From Blastococcus sp. TF02A-35 (GTDB taxonomy: Bacteria; Actinomycetota; Actinomycetes; Mycobacteriales; Geodermatophilaceae), in the NCBI RefSeq assembly GCF_004571075.1, contig NZ_SPQP01000007.1, positions 1 to 64,000 on the forward strand: a stretch of 64,000 bases of DNA, in the 5' to 3' direction. This document shows positions 49,784 to 57,457 of this stretch, one piece after another. The translations under genes and the position numbers were made by a program. A model generated the notes under the pieces. That model had not been told where the DNA came from, did not search any database, and saw only the letters and a list, made by a program, of their open reading frames with translations. The stretch's first letter is position 1; every line of letters starts with the position of its first letter.

Positions 49784-49916
49784 CCGTGACGCTTTCCCGA
49801 CCGTCGACTTGCCCGTGGGTTGCCTTGTTCTACCCCGGGCCGGCGTCCACATCGCTACTACAGGCAGGTAGCCCGCACCGTTACGGCGGTGGGATCTTCT
49901 AACGCCGACGCCGTCA

Positions 49917-50180
49917 CTACCCGACGAGTGAGTCGGCCCGCTCTTCGGCCGTCGCGGCGATGATGCCGAAGACGAAGCCGATCACGATGCTGGCGATAAG
50001 CAGGCCGAGCATGATCATGATCATCAGCCGCACCGACTTCAGATACCACTCGGTGCGCTGCATGGCCAGCGTCTGGGCGGCCACGTGCTCGGCGACGTAG
50101 CGACGGAAAGCGACCTCGTCAGTAACGTCGACCTCGGTGGGCGCAGTGAGGGGCTGTGCGGGCAGGGCCGGCATGGTCAT
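49917..50180 (-). CDS. Single-pass membrane protein, 87 aa
   Basis: The N-terminal half is polar ('EVAFRRYVAEHVAAQTLAMQ'), followed by one hydrophobic helix 'LMIMIMLGLLIASIVIGFVFG' (in part) near the C-terminus. ATG 50180. It lies convergent to the histone-fold-like gene and downstream of a terminator hairpin. Function unknown. Confidence 0.7.
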   Translation of the reverse strand: MTMPALPAQPLTAPTEVDVTDEVAFRRYVAEHVAAQTLAMQRTEWYLKSVRLMIMIMLGLLIASIVIGFVFGIIAATAEERADSLVG

Positions 50181-50208
50181 GTTGCGGACCGTACCGGCTC
50201 GCAACCGG

Positions 50209-50248
50209 CCGTGGTCCCGCCCCGACGCGTGTCGGGGCGGGACCACGG
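50209..50248. terminator. Perfect 18-bp hairpin
   Basis: CCGTGGTCCCGCCCCGAC (50209-50226), loop GCGT, exact complement to 50248. It lies directly after the stop of the 88-aa HTH gene on the - strand and upstream of the 87-aa gene, so it should end the HTH transcript. Confidence 0.85.
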
Positions 50249-50250
50249 TC

Positions 50251-50517
50251 TCAGTCGATCTCGGTGAGCAGGTCGAGAAACCAGGCCGGCGGCGCCTGCA
50301 CCATGTGCCAGCCGCGGTCAGCGGTGAAGGCAATCGCGGCCCGCTCCAGGGCCACCTGTAGCGGTGCCGGCGGCGCGTCCGGGGCGACCCACAGCCGGGG
50401 CCGTAGCATCGCCACCTTCTGCTCGAGCAGCAGCCACCTCACCGTCGAGTGAGACACCCCCAGGTGCGCGGCCACCTGCCGCAGCGACCACCTCTCGGCC
50501 TCGTAGAGACGGCGCAC
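50251..50517 (-). CDS. Small helix-turn-helix protein, 88 aa
   Basis: The N-terminal HTH 'LYEAERWSLRQVAAHLGVSHSTVRWLLLEQ' (in part) is of the resolvase/Mor-like 'L-x-E-G-x-S' type, with recognition helix 'SHSTVRWLL'. The C-terminal half contains 'RGWHMVQAPPAWFLDLL'. Such proteins often regulate phage or plasmid genes. GTG 50517 with an overlapping GGGAGG; the exact start is uncertain. Confidence 0.7.
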   Translation of the reverse strand: MRRLYEAERWSLRQVAAHLGVSHSTVRWLLLEQKVAMLRPRLWVAPDAPPAPLQVALERAAIAFTADRGWHMVQAPPAWFLDLLTEID

Positions 50518-50553
50518 CTCCCGACCACGGCCTGTCCCGCCGGCCCGCGGCCG

Positions 50554-51012
50554 TCACGACCGGCCCGCCGCGTCGTCGCAGCCGTTGTAGTCGGCCATCG
50601 CCCGCTGGAACAGCGCCCGCACCGGGGCGTCCTTCGGGAGGAAGGTCAGCACGGCCTCCACCTCGTCGACGGTCGCGTCCCAGGTGGGGCCGCTACGCCG
50701 GTCACGGTCGACGTAGAAGCGGGCCGGCGCGCCCACGTCGCCCTGGTGCCACCAGCCGCCGAGCTCGTCGCTGGCCTGGATCATGCGGCCGACGCACGGC
50801 GTCTCGTCCAGCTCGGCCCGCTCGTCCTCTGCCGCACGCCCGTGCTGCTTCGGGTCGCACCACGTCTCGTGCTTCCAGTACCGAGCGCGGCGCAGCTCAG
50901 TCAGGAACATCTCGACGGCATCTACCTCAGCGGCATCGAGCGACCAGTCGCGGCCGTTCAGCTGAAAAGTCTGTCGGTGGGTGCCGATAGCGTTCTTCGT
51001 CAAGGTCCTCAT
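50554..51012 (-). CDS. Hypothetical protein, 152 aa
   Basis: 'DWSLDAAEVDAVEMFLTELR', 'ETWCDPKQHGRAAEDERAEL' and 'VEAVLTFLPKDAPVRALFQRA' suggest an alpha/beta soluble protein. AGGAGG directly abuts the ATG, so the true start could be a few codons later. It is in line with the HTH gene (36-nt gap) and may share its operon. Function unknown. Confidence 0.7.
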   Translation of the reverse strand: MRTLTKNAIGTHRQTFQLNGRDWSLDAAEVDAVEMFLTELRRARYWKHETWCDPKQHGRAAEDERAELDETPCVGRMIQASDELGGWWHQGDVGAPARFYVDRDRRSGPTWDATVDEVEAVLTFLPKDAPVRALFQRAMADYNGCDDAAGRS

Positions 51013-51075
51013 CCTCCTGAGGGTGGGGATCCAGGGCCCGTCCGGTGTTCCAGCACCTGGCGGGCCCGCCTTGTC

Positions 51076-51354
51076 TCAGCCGGTCGGCGGAGACGTGTCT
51101 GTGGAGGCGCGCTTCCGCGCCTGCTCTCGCTGGGCGCGGATGCGTTTGGCGAGCTCGTCGACGCTGCGGCCGCCGGGCACGTACGCCTCGCGGGCGGCGT
51201 CCATCACGGGCAGGGCGTCGCGGCGCGCGCGGCCGGTAGCGAAGACTCGCCCTGCTGCGGCGATGCACTCCTCGCGCGTGGGGCGCCGGTGCCCGGGCGG
51301 AATCGGATCGGGCCCCCAGTACGGGGTCAGGGCGTCGGTAATGCCGGGGACCAT
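51076..51354 (-). CDS. Hypothetical protein, 92 aa
   Basis: 'MVPGITDALTPYWGPDPIPP', then 'REECIAAAGRVFATGRARRDALPVMDAAREAYVPGG' (in part) and a basic tail 'LAKRIRAQREQARKRAS'. The frame is open to 51477, but residues before the ATG at 51354 look random. It is the last gene before the right-hand tRNA repeat. Possibly an element control protein; not recognised. Confidence 0.6.
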   Translation of the reverse strand: MVPGITDALTPYWGPDPIPPGHRRPTREECIAAAGRVFATGRARRDALPVMDAAREAYVPGGRSVDELAKRIRAQREQARKRASTDTSPPTG

Positions 51355-51505
51355 GTCGGACAGGTGTGACAGGTGGGCGCGTGGTGGGCGCGAACTCGCG
51401 AGGAAGTGCCCCGACGGGGCCACACGGTGAAGCACCCGCGCGGGCTGCTGACCAGCGAAAACAGCACGAGCGCTCACTCGGCACCACTCCCCCGCACATC
51501 CTTGC

Positions 51506-51545
51506 GCTGACTCTTAATCAGCGGGTTCGGGGTTCGAGTCCCTGA
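51506..51545 (+). repeat. attR: 40-bp duplicate of the tRNA-Lys 3' part
   Basis: Identical to 44179-44218. After it, GGCGCACCAG continues the tRNA end with a single T missing. Without the 5' half it cannot encode a tRNA. It marks the right end of the integrated element. Confidence 0.9.
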
Positions 51546-51559
51546 GGCGCACCAGTTCG

Positions 51560-51597
51560 ACGAAGCGGCTTCGTCCTCCGGGACGGAGCCGCTTCGT
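51560..51597. terminator. Terminator hairpin after attR
   Basis: A 17-bp stem ACGAAGCGGCTTCGTCC / GGACGGAGCCGCTTCGT with one mismatch and a 4-nt loop. It resembles the hairpin after the intact tRNA and is probably the original chromosomal tRNA-Lys terminator. Confidence 0.8.
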
Positions 51598-51742
51598 CGT
51601 TCCGCTCGTCCGGCTACGGTCGCGGCCTGGGGCGACGGCCGAGGAGCGCGAAGCGCCCCGCCTGAGGACCGTGCTCCGCCGGTCCGTCGATGCGGGGGCC
51701 CAGCCTCGCCAGCACGCAGGTCGCAGCCCCGGGCCTCGCGGC

Positions 51743-51862
51743 TCAGCGGCGGCCGGTCACCGGTGCGTACGGCACCGGCGTCGTCGGGTCCTCGAACCGG
51801 GCCACGGTGCCGAACAGCATCAGGCCCGCGGTGGCGGCGACGACCACGACCGACTCCGCCAC
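51743..51862 (-). CDS. Very small membrane peptide, 39 aa
   Basis: GTG 51862 follows GGAGGAG by 12 nt. The translation 'MAESVVVVAATAGLMLFGTV' forms one transmembrane helix, followed by a polar tail with 'FEDPTTPVPYAPVTGRR'. It resembles small single-pass proteins of actinobacteria with a proline-rich tail. Longer frames on both strands here are Arg/Pro-rich and unlikely. Confidence 0.5.
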   Translation of the reverse strand: MAESVVVVAATAGLMLFGTVARFEDPTTPVPYAPVTGRR

Positions 51863-52011
51863 CTTGCGCCCTCGGCTCCTCCCCCGCACCGGGCCACCCT
51901 CGCCCGCGCCGGTGACCCCGTGTCATCGTCCTGGCGGCGCGGCACCCGGCCGGGGGACGGCGCCCGCCCGATCGGGGGACCGCCCTCTGACGGAGGGTGA
52001 GGACGCTCGGA

Positions 52012-52509
52012 TCAGTGGTGCGCGTGCACGACCGCGTGCCCGCGCCCGCGGCTCATCAGCCACCGGTTCACCGGGAGCGTGACGACGAAGGCGAGCGCGA
52101 GCGCGCCGGCCAGGGCCACCCAGAAGACGGCGCTGCCGATCCCGGCGTCCATCGCTCCCGGGATGGCGAGCATCGCCCCGTTGTCCACCACCTCCATGAC
52201 GGTGATGGACAGCGTGTCCGCGGCCAGCGCGACACCGAGGGCCTGCCGGAACGGCACCCCGGCGCGCAGCACGCCACGCATGGTGAGCGCATAGCCGAAC
52301 AGGAAGGCGAGCGTGACCGACAGCGCCACGGTGGCGAGGTCGTGGAGCCCCGCCGAGGTGCCGATCACCATCCCCAGCACCTCGCCGATGGCGCAGCCGG
52401 TGAGGCAGTGCAGCGTCGCCTGCGCGGCCGAGGCCCAGCTGACGGCAGCGCTCGGGGCCGCCTCGTGGGCAGCGTGCGTGTGGTCCGGGTGCCCGGTGTG
52501 CGCGTTCAC
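52012..52509 (-). CDS. DUF4396 membrane protein, His-rich ends
   Basis: A 165-residue protein with four hydrophobic segments. 'QATLHCLTGCAIGEVLGMVIG' and 'VMEVVDNGAMLAIPGAMDAG' are DUF4396 signatures. Both ends are histidine-rich ('HTGHPDHTHAAHEA' and 'GHAVVHAHH'). Together with the CsoR-like box upstream this suggests a role in copper or other metal handling. The biochemical function of the family is unknown to me. Confidence 0.85.
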   Translation of the reverse strand: MNAHTGHPDHTHAAHEAAPSAAVSWASAAQATLHCLTGCAIGEVLGMVIGTSAGLHDLATVALSVTLAFLFGYALTMRGVLRAGVPFRQALGVALAADTLSITVMEVVDNGAMLAIPGAMDAGIGSAVFWVALAGALALAFVVTLPVNRWLMSRGRGHAVVHAHH

Positions 52510-52539
52510 GGAGGTCTCCTCTCGACGACGCTCCGGTGA

Positions 52540-52554
52540 TACCCCCTAGGGGTA
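52540..52554 (-). promoter_or_regulatory. CsoR-family-like operator upstream of the DUF4396 gene
   Basis: TACCCCCTAGGGGTA, a perfect 15-nt dyad about the central T. G/C-tract dyads of the form ATACCCC-GGGGTAT are the known binding sites of CsoR copper sensors. It lies 30 nt before the start of the DUF4396 gene. No csoR gene is in the window. Confidence 0.7.
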
Positions 52555-52569
52555 CCAAGCGCAAGGGCC

Positions 52570-53895
52570 TCACACCGGCTGCAGCAGCTCCACGTCCACG
52601 TGGATGCCGTCGAGCGCGTACGCCGCCCGCCGGCTGGCCTGCTGGGGCGTGGCGCCCACGGCGACGACGTGCCCGAGGTGGGCGGTCGGCGACCCGGGCG
52701 GCTCGGTCCGTCCGCCCACGGAGGTGAAGACCTCCGCCACCAGGAGCCCGGGGATGGCCCCGGCGTCGCGCACCCCCGAGACGCCGCGCACCCGCCCCGC
52801 CGTGTGCGACAGGAGCGAGACGCGGGTGCACGCGGGAGCCGCCCGGTCGGCCCGGACCTCGGGCAGGGGCTCCCCGAGGAGCAGCGCCACCGCCGCGTCC
52901 GCGGAGTCGACACCGCCGACCTGGTCCACGCACAGCTGCGCGCCCGGCTCGGCCGGCCGCGCGTGCAGCGCGGTCAGCACCGGTCCCGCGGGGCCGAGCA
53001 CGAACTCCAGGTGGAACGGCCCCGAGTCGTAGCCGGCCGCGGCGAGGGCAGCGGCGACGAAGGCGGGGGCGTCCGCGAGCGGGGGCTGCCGGGTGGCCGT
53101 CGTCGCCAGCTCGGCCCACTCCGGCGGCGGGGTCATCACCTGGTCCGACCACGCCAGGACCACCGGCCGCCCGTCGGCGACGAGCCCGTCGGCGGCGAAC
53201 CGCGGGCCGTGCACGTACTGCTCGACCAGGAGCCGGCCCTGCGGCTGCACGCCCGGCCCGAGCGAGGCGCGCGCGGCGTGCCGGGCGGCCAGCGCCCGGA
53301 GCTCGCCGTCGTCGGCGACCAGGGCGACGTCCCAGCGACGGCCACCGTCGACGGGCGCGACGACGCACGGGTAGCCGACGGCCGCGGTCAGCGCCGGGTC
53401 GCCGGCCGGGACCGACACCCACGGGGCGACCGGCACACCCGCCGCCGCGACCGCGGCCCGGAGGACCGTCTCGTCGTTCGCGAGGGCCGGAGAGCCGGGC
53501 GTGGGGCCCCGCAGGCCCAGGACGCGCGCCGCCACCGCGGCCGGCTCCAGGAACCCGTCGACGACGCTCGTCACGGCCACGGGCGCCCCCGCGAGGGCCT
53601 CGACCGCGGCGACGACGGCGCCGGCCTGCCGGGTGTCGCACTCGACCCACCGGTCCACCAGCCAGTCGACGTCCTCGCCGTAGGACGCCCGGTCGCAGGT
53701 GAGCACCGCGGTCCGGAGGCCCCGCGCGCGGGCCCGCTCGAGCTGGGCAGCGCCCGGCTCGTCCAGCCGGTCCCCCGCGCCGAGCTCCGGGCACCCTGCC
53801 GACGGGCGGTGCGGCAGCTCCACCGCGACGAACCAGCGGTCGGCTCCAGGGCACGTCTGGAGGACATCGGAACCGCTCGCACCCGACCCCGTCAT
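52570..53895 (-). CDS. ATP-grasp family ligase of unknown substrate
   Basis: A 441-residue protein with an N-terminal PreATP-grasp-like part (about 40-110) and an ATP-grasp core: 'PCVVAPVDGGRRWDVALVADD', 'RLLVEQYVHGPRFAADGLV' and the Mg-site region 'PFHLEFVLGPAGPVLTALHARPAEPG' (in part). Related enzymes join carboxylates to amines (carbamoyl-phosphate-synthase-like, or dapdiamide/bacilysin-type ligases). The C-terminal 60 residues resemble a LAL-type tail. Divergent from the flavoprotein gene. Confidence 0.82.
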   Translation of the reverse strand: MTGSGASGSDVLQTCPGADRWFVAVELPHRPSAGCPELGAGDRLDEPGAAQLERARARGLRTAVLTCDRASYGEDVDWLVDRWVECDTRQAGAVVAAVEALAGAPVAVTSVVDGFLEPAAVAARVLGLRGPTPGSPALANDETVLRAAVAAAGVPVAPWVSVPAGDPALTAAVGYPCVVAPVDGGRRWDVALVADDGELRALAARHAARASLGPGVQPQGRLLVEQYVHGPRFAADGLVADGRPVVLAWSDQVMTPPPEWAELATTATRQPPLADAPAFVAAALAAAGYDSGPFHLEFVLGPAGPVLTALHARPAEPGAQLCVDQVGGVDSADAAVALLLGEPLPEVRADRAAPACTRVSLLSHTAGRVRGVSGVRDAGAIPGLLVAEVFTSVGGRTEPPGSPTAHLGHVVAVGATPQQASRRAAYALDGIHVDVELLQPV

Positions 53896-53929
53896 GGGCC
53901 TTGCCCCCCGTCGCTCGCTGAGTTCGGCG

Positions 53930-53950
53930 AACCATACCGGTCGGTTGGTT
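53930..53950. promoter_or_regulatory. Weak inverted repeat between ATP-grasp and flavoprotein genes
   Basis: AACCA-N11-TGGTT with ACCGGT inside, in the 148-nt divergent gap. TetR-family sites often look like this, but only about 12 of 21 positions are symmetric and no regulator is adjacent. Confidence 0.3.
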
Positions 53951-54043
53951 TCACAGGGAAGGGATCTGTCGCGCCCTGTCACGAACGGGCGAACGCCGGT
54001 CCGCGAGGGGAAGGGGACGGCACCCCGGCGGGTTCCCCTGGGT

Positions 54044-55153
54044 GTGACCAGCGCACCCGCCCCCCGCGACGTGGACGTCGTGGTGGTCGGCGCCGGCCAG
54101 GCCGGGCTCTCCACGGCCTGGGGCCTCGCGCGGCAGGGGTTCGAGCGGGGCAGCGGCTTCGTCGTCCTCGACGGGGAGCCGGCTCCCGGCGGCGCCTGGC
54201 GCCACCGCTGGGCGTCGCTGACCCTCGGCACCACCCACCGGGTGCACGACCTCCCCGGCCTCCCCTTCACCCCCGACGACGACCGCGCACCGGCCGTCGA
54301 GTCCGTCCCCGCCTACTTCGCCGCGTACGAGCGGCACTTCGAGCTGCCCGTCGTCCGGCCGGTCCGGGTGTCGGCCGTCCGCCGGACCGACGACGGCCGG
54401 TTCCGCGTCGAGACCGACCACGGCGACTGGACGGCGCGGGGCCTGGTGAACGCGACCGGCACCTGGACCCGGCCGTTCGTCCCGCGCTACCCGGGCCAGG
54501 AGCTGTTCCGCGGCCGCCAGCTGCACACGGTCGACTACCGCTCGCCCGAGGAGTTCCGCGGGCAGCACGTCGTCGTCGTGGGCGGCGGCGCCTCCGCCAC
54601 CCAGCTGCTCGGCGAGATCTCCCGCGTCACCTCGACGACATGGGTGACCCGCCGGCCACCGGTGTGGCGCGAGGGCGTCTTCGACGAGAACGCCGGCCGC
54701 GAGGTGGTCGCGAAAGTCGAGGAGGCCGTGCGCCAGGGCCGCCGTCCCGGCAGCGTCGTCGGCCTCACCGGGCTGCTGGTCTCCACCCCCTACATCCGCG
54801 ACGGCCTCGACCGCGGCGTCCTGGAGCGGCTGCCGGTGTTCGACCGGATCACCGAGGACGGCGTCGCCTGGGACGCCACGCCCACCCGGCCACCCCGGTT
54901 CGTGGCCGCCGACGTGATCCTCTGGGCCACCGGCTTCCGGGCGGCCGTCGGCCACCTGGCCCCCCTGCACCTGCGCGAGCCGGGCGCCGGCTTCCGCCTC
55001 GACGGCACCCAGGTCGTCGGCGAGCCCCGGGTCCACCTCGTCGGGTACGGCCCCTCCGCCAGCACGATCGGGGCCAACCGGGCCGGCCAGGCCGCCGCCC
55101 GCGCGCTGCGCCGCGAGCTCCGCCCGGGTGCTCCCCTGTCCCGCACCGCCTGA
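54044..55153 (+). CDS. FAD-dependent NAD(P)H oxidoreductase, monooxygenase-like
   Basis: A 369-residue flavoprotein with two dinucleotide motifs, 'DVVVVGAGQAGLSTAWGLA' and 'VVVVGGGASATQLLGEI', as in small flavin monooxygenases. 'ILWATGFRAAVGHLAPLHL' matches the ATG-region of that family. It could act with the divergent ATP-grasp enzyme, but the substrate is unknown. GTG 54044 starts at the family N-terminus. Confidence 0.83.
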   Translation: MTSAPAPRDVDVVVVGAGQAGLSTAWGLARQGFERGSGFVVLDGEPAPGGAWRHRWASLTLGTTHRVHDLPGLPFTPDDDRAPAVESVPAYFAAYERHFELPVVRPVRVSAVRRTDDGRFRVETDHGDWTARGLVNATGTWTRPFVPRYPGQELFRGRQLHTVDYRSPEEFRGQHVVVVGGGASATQLLGEISRVTSTTWVTRRPPVWREGVFDENAGREVVAKVEEAVRQGRRPGSVVGLTGLLVSTPYIRDGLDRGVLERLPVFDRITEDGVAWDATPTRPPRFVAADVILWATGFRAAVGHLAPLHLREPGAGFRLDGTQVVGEPRVHLVGYGPSASTIGANRAGQAAARALRRELRPGAPLSRTA

Positions 55154-55157
55154 GCCC

Positions 55158-55185
55158 TCAGGGAGGGTTCAGGGTCCGATCAGGG
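55158..55185 (+). promoter_or_regulatory. Three TCAGGG direct repeats at exact 11-nt spacing
   Basis: TCAGGG at 55158, 55169 and 55180. The 11-nt period puts them on one face of the helix, as response regulators prefer. They lie 46 nt before the leader ORF and 81 nt before the ABC ATPase gene. The regulator is not in the window. Confidence 0.55.
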
Positions 55186-55230
55186 CGCTCCCCGATGGAT
55201 CCAGGACCGCCGCGCCGACAGGCTCCTGGC

Positions 55231-55269
55231 ATGACCACTCCCCCGACCGGCGGCGGGGCGATCGCATGA
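55231..55269 (+). CDS. Possible 12-aa leader peptide before the ABC transporter
   Basis: ATG 55231 encodes MTTPPTGGGAIA and a TGA that overlaps the ABC ATPase ATG (ATGA). It could couple translation to the downstream gene or be the 5' end of a leaderless message. Too short to judge by composition. Confidence 0.35.
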   Translation: MTTPPTGGGAIA

Positions 55270-56198
55270 TCGCCGCCCGCGGACTCACCAAGACCTACGG
55301 CGCCAAGCCCGCCGTCGACGGCGTCACGTTCACCGTCGAGCCGGGCCGCGTCACCGGCTTCCTCGGCCCCAACGGCGCCGGCAAGTCGACGACGATGCGG
55401 ATGATCCTCGGGCTGGACCGGCCGACGTCGGGCAGCGTGACGGTCAACGGCCGCCGCTACCAGGAGTACCCGGCCCCGCTGCGCGAGGTGGGCGCGCTGC
55501 TCGAGGCGCGCGCCCTGCACCCCGGCCGCTCGGCCCGCGACCACCTGCGCTGGCTGGCCGCGAGCAACGGCATCCCGCGGGCACGGGTCGACGAGGTCCT
55601 CGGCCTCGTCGGTCTGGACGCGGTGGCGGACAAGCGGGTGGGCAAGTTCTCGCTCGGCATGGGCCAGCGCCTGGGCATCGCGGTCGCGCTGCTCGGCGAC
55701 CCGCCCGTCGTCGTCCTCGACGAGCCGGTGAACGGCCTGGACCCCGAGGGCATCCGCTGGGTCCGCACCCTCGCCCGCGACCTGGCGGCCCAGGGCCGCA
55801 CGGTGTTCGTCTCCAGCCACCTCATGTCCGAGATGGCGCTGACCGCCGACCACCTCGTCGTCGTCGGCCGCGGCCGCATCCTGGCCGACTGCTCCATGGC
55901 GCAGTTCATCGGCGAGCACGCCGCGTCCTACGTGCGGGTCGCCAGCCCCCAGCGCGGCGAGGTGGCCGACCTCCTCCGCCGCGAGGGGCTCGACGTCGCC
56001 GTCCACGACCAGGAGCTCCGGGTCCAGGGCCTCGACGCCGCCGGCGTCGGCGAGCTCGTCGGCCGGAACGGCCTGCTGCTGCACGAGCTGACCCTCGTCC
56101 GGTCCTCGCTCGAGGACGCCTTCATGACCTTGACCGCCGACAGCGTGGAGTACTCGGCCCACGCCCCGGCCCGTACTCCCGCAGGGGCCCACTCATGA
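55266..56198 (+). CDS. ABC transporter ATP-binding protein (antibiotic/drug-export type)
   Basis: A 310-residue ATPase: Walker A 'GPNGAGKSTTMRMILGL', signature 'FSLGMGQRLGIAVALLG', Walker B 'VVVLDEPVNGLDPEGIRW' and switch 'VSSHLMSEMALTA'. A C-terminal ~80-residue extension is typical of DrrA/BcrA-like exporters. It pairs with the permease that overlaps its stop. Confidence 0.92.
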   Translation: MIAARGLTKTYGAKPAVDGVTFTVEPGRVTGFLGPNGAGKSTTMRMILGLDRPTSGSVTVNGRRYQEYPAPLREVGALLEARALHPGRSARDHLRWLAASNGIPRARVDEVLGLVGLDAVADKRVGKFSLGMGQRLGIAVALLGDPPVVVLDEPVNGLDPEGIRWVRTLARDLAAQGRTVFVSSHLMSEMALTADHLVVVGRGRILADCSMAQFIGEHAASYVRVASPQRGEVADLLRREGLDVAVHDQELRVQGLDAAGVGELVGRNGLLLHELTLVRSSLEDAFMTLTADSVEYSAHAPARTPAGAHS

Positions 56199-57028
56199 CC
56201 GTCACCGCCACCGACACCACGGTCCGCCTCGACCCGAACCGCAACGTCCCGGGCGTGCGCCGCCCGGGCTTCGCCGAGACGGTCCGCGCCGAGTGGATCA
56301 AGTTCTGGTCCGTCCGCTCGACCGCCTGGTCGGTCGTGGCCATGTTCGTCCTCGGCGCCGGCCTGACCGCGCTGGTCTGCGCCACCAACGCCGAGTGGCT
56401 GGCCAGCAGCGAGGCCGACGAGCACCCCGGTTCCTTCGTCACCTTCGGGATGACGTTCGCCCAGATCACCGCGATCGTGCTGGGCACGCTCGCCGTCACG
56501 ACCGAGTACGGCACCGGGATGATCCGCGCGACCCTGGCCGCCACGCCGCGACGCGGAGCGGTCCTGGCCGCGAAGTCCGTCGTCCTCGTCGGCACCCTGT
56601 TCGTCGCGGGCACGCTCACCGCGGTGGCCGGCTTCTTCGCCGGCAACTTCTTCCTCGACCGCGAGGGCATCGGCCTGGCCCTGTCCGACGACAGGGTGCT
56701 GCGGTCCATGCTCGGCAGCGGCCTCTACATGGCCGGCCTCGGGCTGTTCGCCGCCGCCGTCGGCCTCCTCGTCCGGCACACCGCCGCCGCGCTGTCGATC
56801 GTGCTGGCGCTGGTCTTCGTCGTCGGCACCATGGTCGTGCTCCTGCCCGGGGCCTGGGGCGAGTGGACGTCGAAGCTCATGCCGGGCAACGCCGGAGCCT
56901 CGGTCGCCACCCCGGTGTCGTTCAACCCGAACCTCCTGGAGCCGTGGGCCGGCTTCGGTGTCTTCTGCGCCGAGGTCGCGGCGGTGCTGCTCGTCGGGTA
57001 CCTGGTCTTCCGGCGGCGCGACGCCTGA
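56195..57028 (+). CDS. ABC transporter permease
   Basis: A 277-residue ABC-2-type permease with about six transmembrane helices. A cytoplasmic N-terminus 'FAETVRAEWIKFWSVRSTAWSVV' (in part) precedes the first helix, followed by 'TEYGTGMIRATLAATPRRGAVLAAK' (in part), the usual coupling loop. ATG 56195 overlaps the ATPase stop. Substrate unknown. Confidence 0.9.
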   Translation: MTVTATDTTVRLDPNRNVPGVRRPGFAETVRAEWIKFWSVRSTAWSVVAMFVLGAGLTALVCATNAEWLASSEADEHPGSFVTFGMTFAQITAIVLGTLAVTTEYGTGMIRATLAATPRRGAVLAAKSVVLVGTLFVAGTLTAVAGFFAGNFFLDREGIGLALSDDRVLRSMLGSGLYMAGLGLFAAAVGLLVRHTAAALSIVLALVFVVGTMVVLLPGAWGEWTSKLMPGNAGASVATPVSFNPNLLEPWAGFGVFCAEVAAVLLVGYLVFRRRDA

Positions 57029-57050
57029 CCCCGCCGCCCGCCCGACCCCG

Positions 57051-57081
57051 CTGTGCCCCGGCCGCCCCGGCCGGGGCACAG
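57051..57081. terminator. Perfect 13-bp hairpin after the ABC permease
   Basis: CTGTGCCCCGGCC (57051-57063), 5-nt loop, GGCCGGGGCACAG (57069-57081). It is 22 nt after the permease stop and 7 nt before the next ATG. It probably ends the exporter transcript or limits read-through. Confidence 0.7.
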
Positions 57082-57088
57082 TGGTGCC

Positions 57089-57433
57089 ATGACCACGCCG
57101 GACCCCGCGGCCGAGGGGCGCCTCCGCGCCGAGAAGCTGCTGGCGCACCTGTCGGAGAACGAGGACGACGCGGCCGAGGAGCTCCTCGCCGGGCTGACGG
57201 AGGTCCGCGACCTCGTGTTCGTCGGCGCGGGGCTCACCGCCATCGCCCGTGCCGAGGGCCGGACGCTGCCCACCGCCCAGCGGGCGCAGGCCAGCACCCG
57301 GCAGCTCAAGCTGGGCCAGCTGCGCGACTCCCACCGCGACGACCCGGAGGGGCTGCGGACCTGGCTGCGCCGCTCCGGCGAGGAGATCCTCCTCATCCGG
57401 TCGCTGCAGGCCGCGGTCGCCCGCCTCCCCTGA
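57089..57433 (+). CDS. Hypothetical helical protein, 114 aa
   Basis: Charged, probably all-helical: 'RAEKLLAHLSENEDDAAEEL', 'GLTAIARAEGRTLPTAQRAQ', 'GEEILLIRSLQAAVARLP'. No family recognised. ATG 57089 immediately follows the hairpin, and no Shine-Dalgarno remains, so the start is uncertain. Convergent with ocd. Confidence 0.6.
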   Translation: MTTPDPAAEGRLRAEKLLAHLSENEDDAAEELLAGLTEVRDLVFVGAGLTAIARAEGRTLPTAQRAQASTRQLKLGQLRDSHRDDPEGLRTWLRRSGEEILLIRSLQAAVARLP

Positions 57434-57457
57434 CCGGCCCGGCGTCCCGCGCCCGGG

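Noticed and set aside
51506-51555. Second tRNA-Lys gene
   Set aside because: Only the 3' half is present, with one base deleted before the acceptor end; it is the att duplicate.
51474-51926. Minus-strand ORF ending in the attR repeat with '...GTRTPNPLIKSQ'
   Set aside because: That string is simply the reverse translation of the tRNA sequence; the rest is not integrase-like.
51671-52082. Two overlapping + strand ORFs right of attR
   Set aside because: Low-complexity Arg/Gly/Pro translations that run into the DUF4396 gene on the other strand; a 39-aa membrane peptide on the - strand is more convincing.
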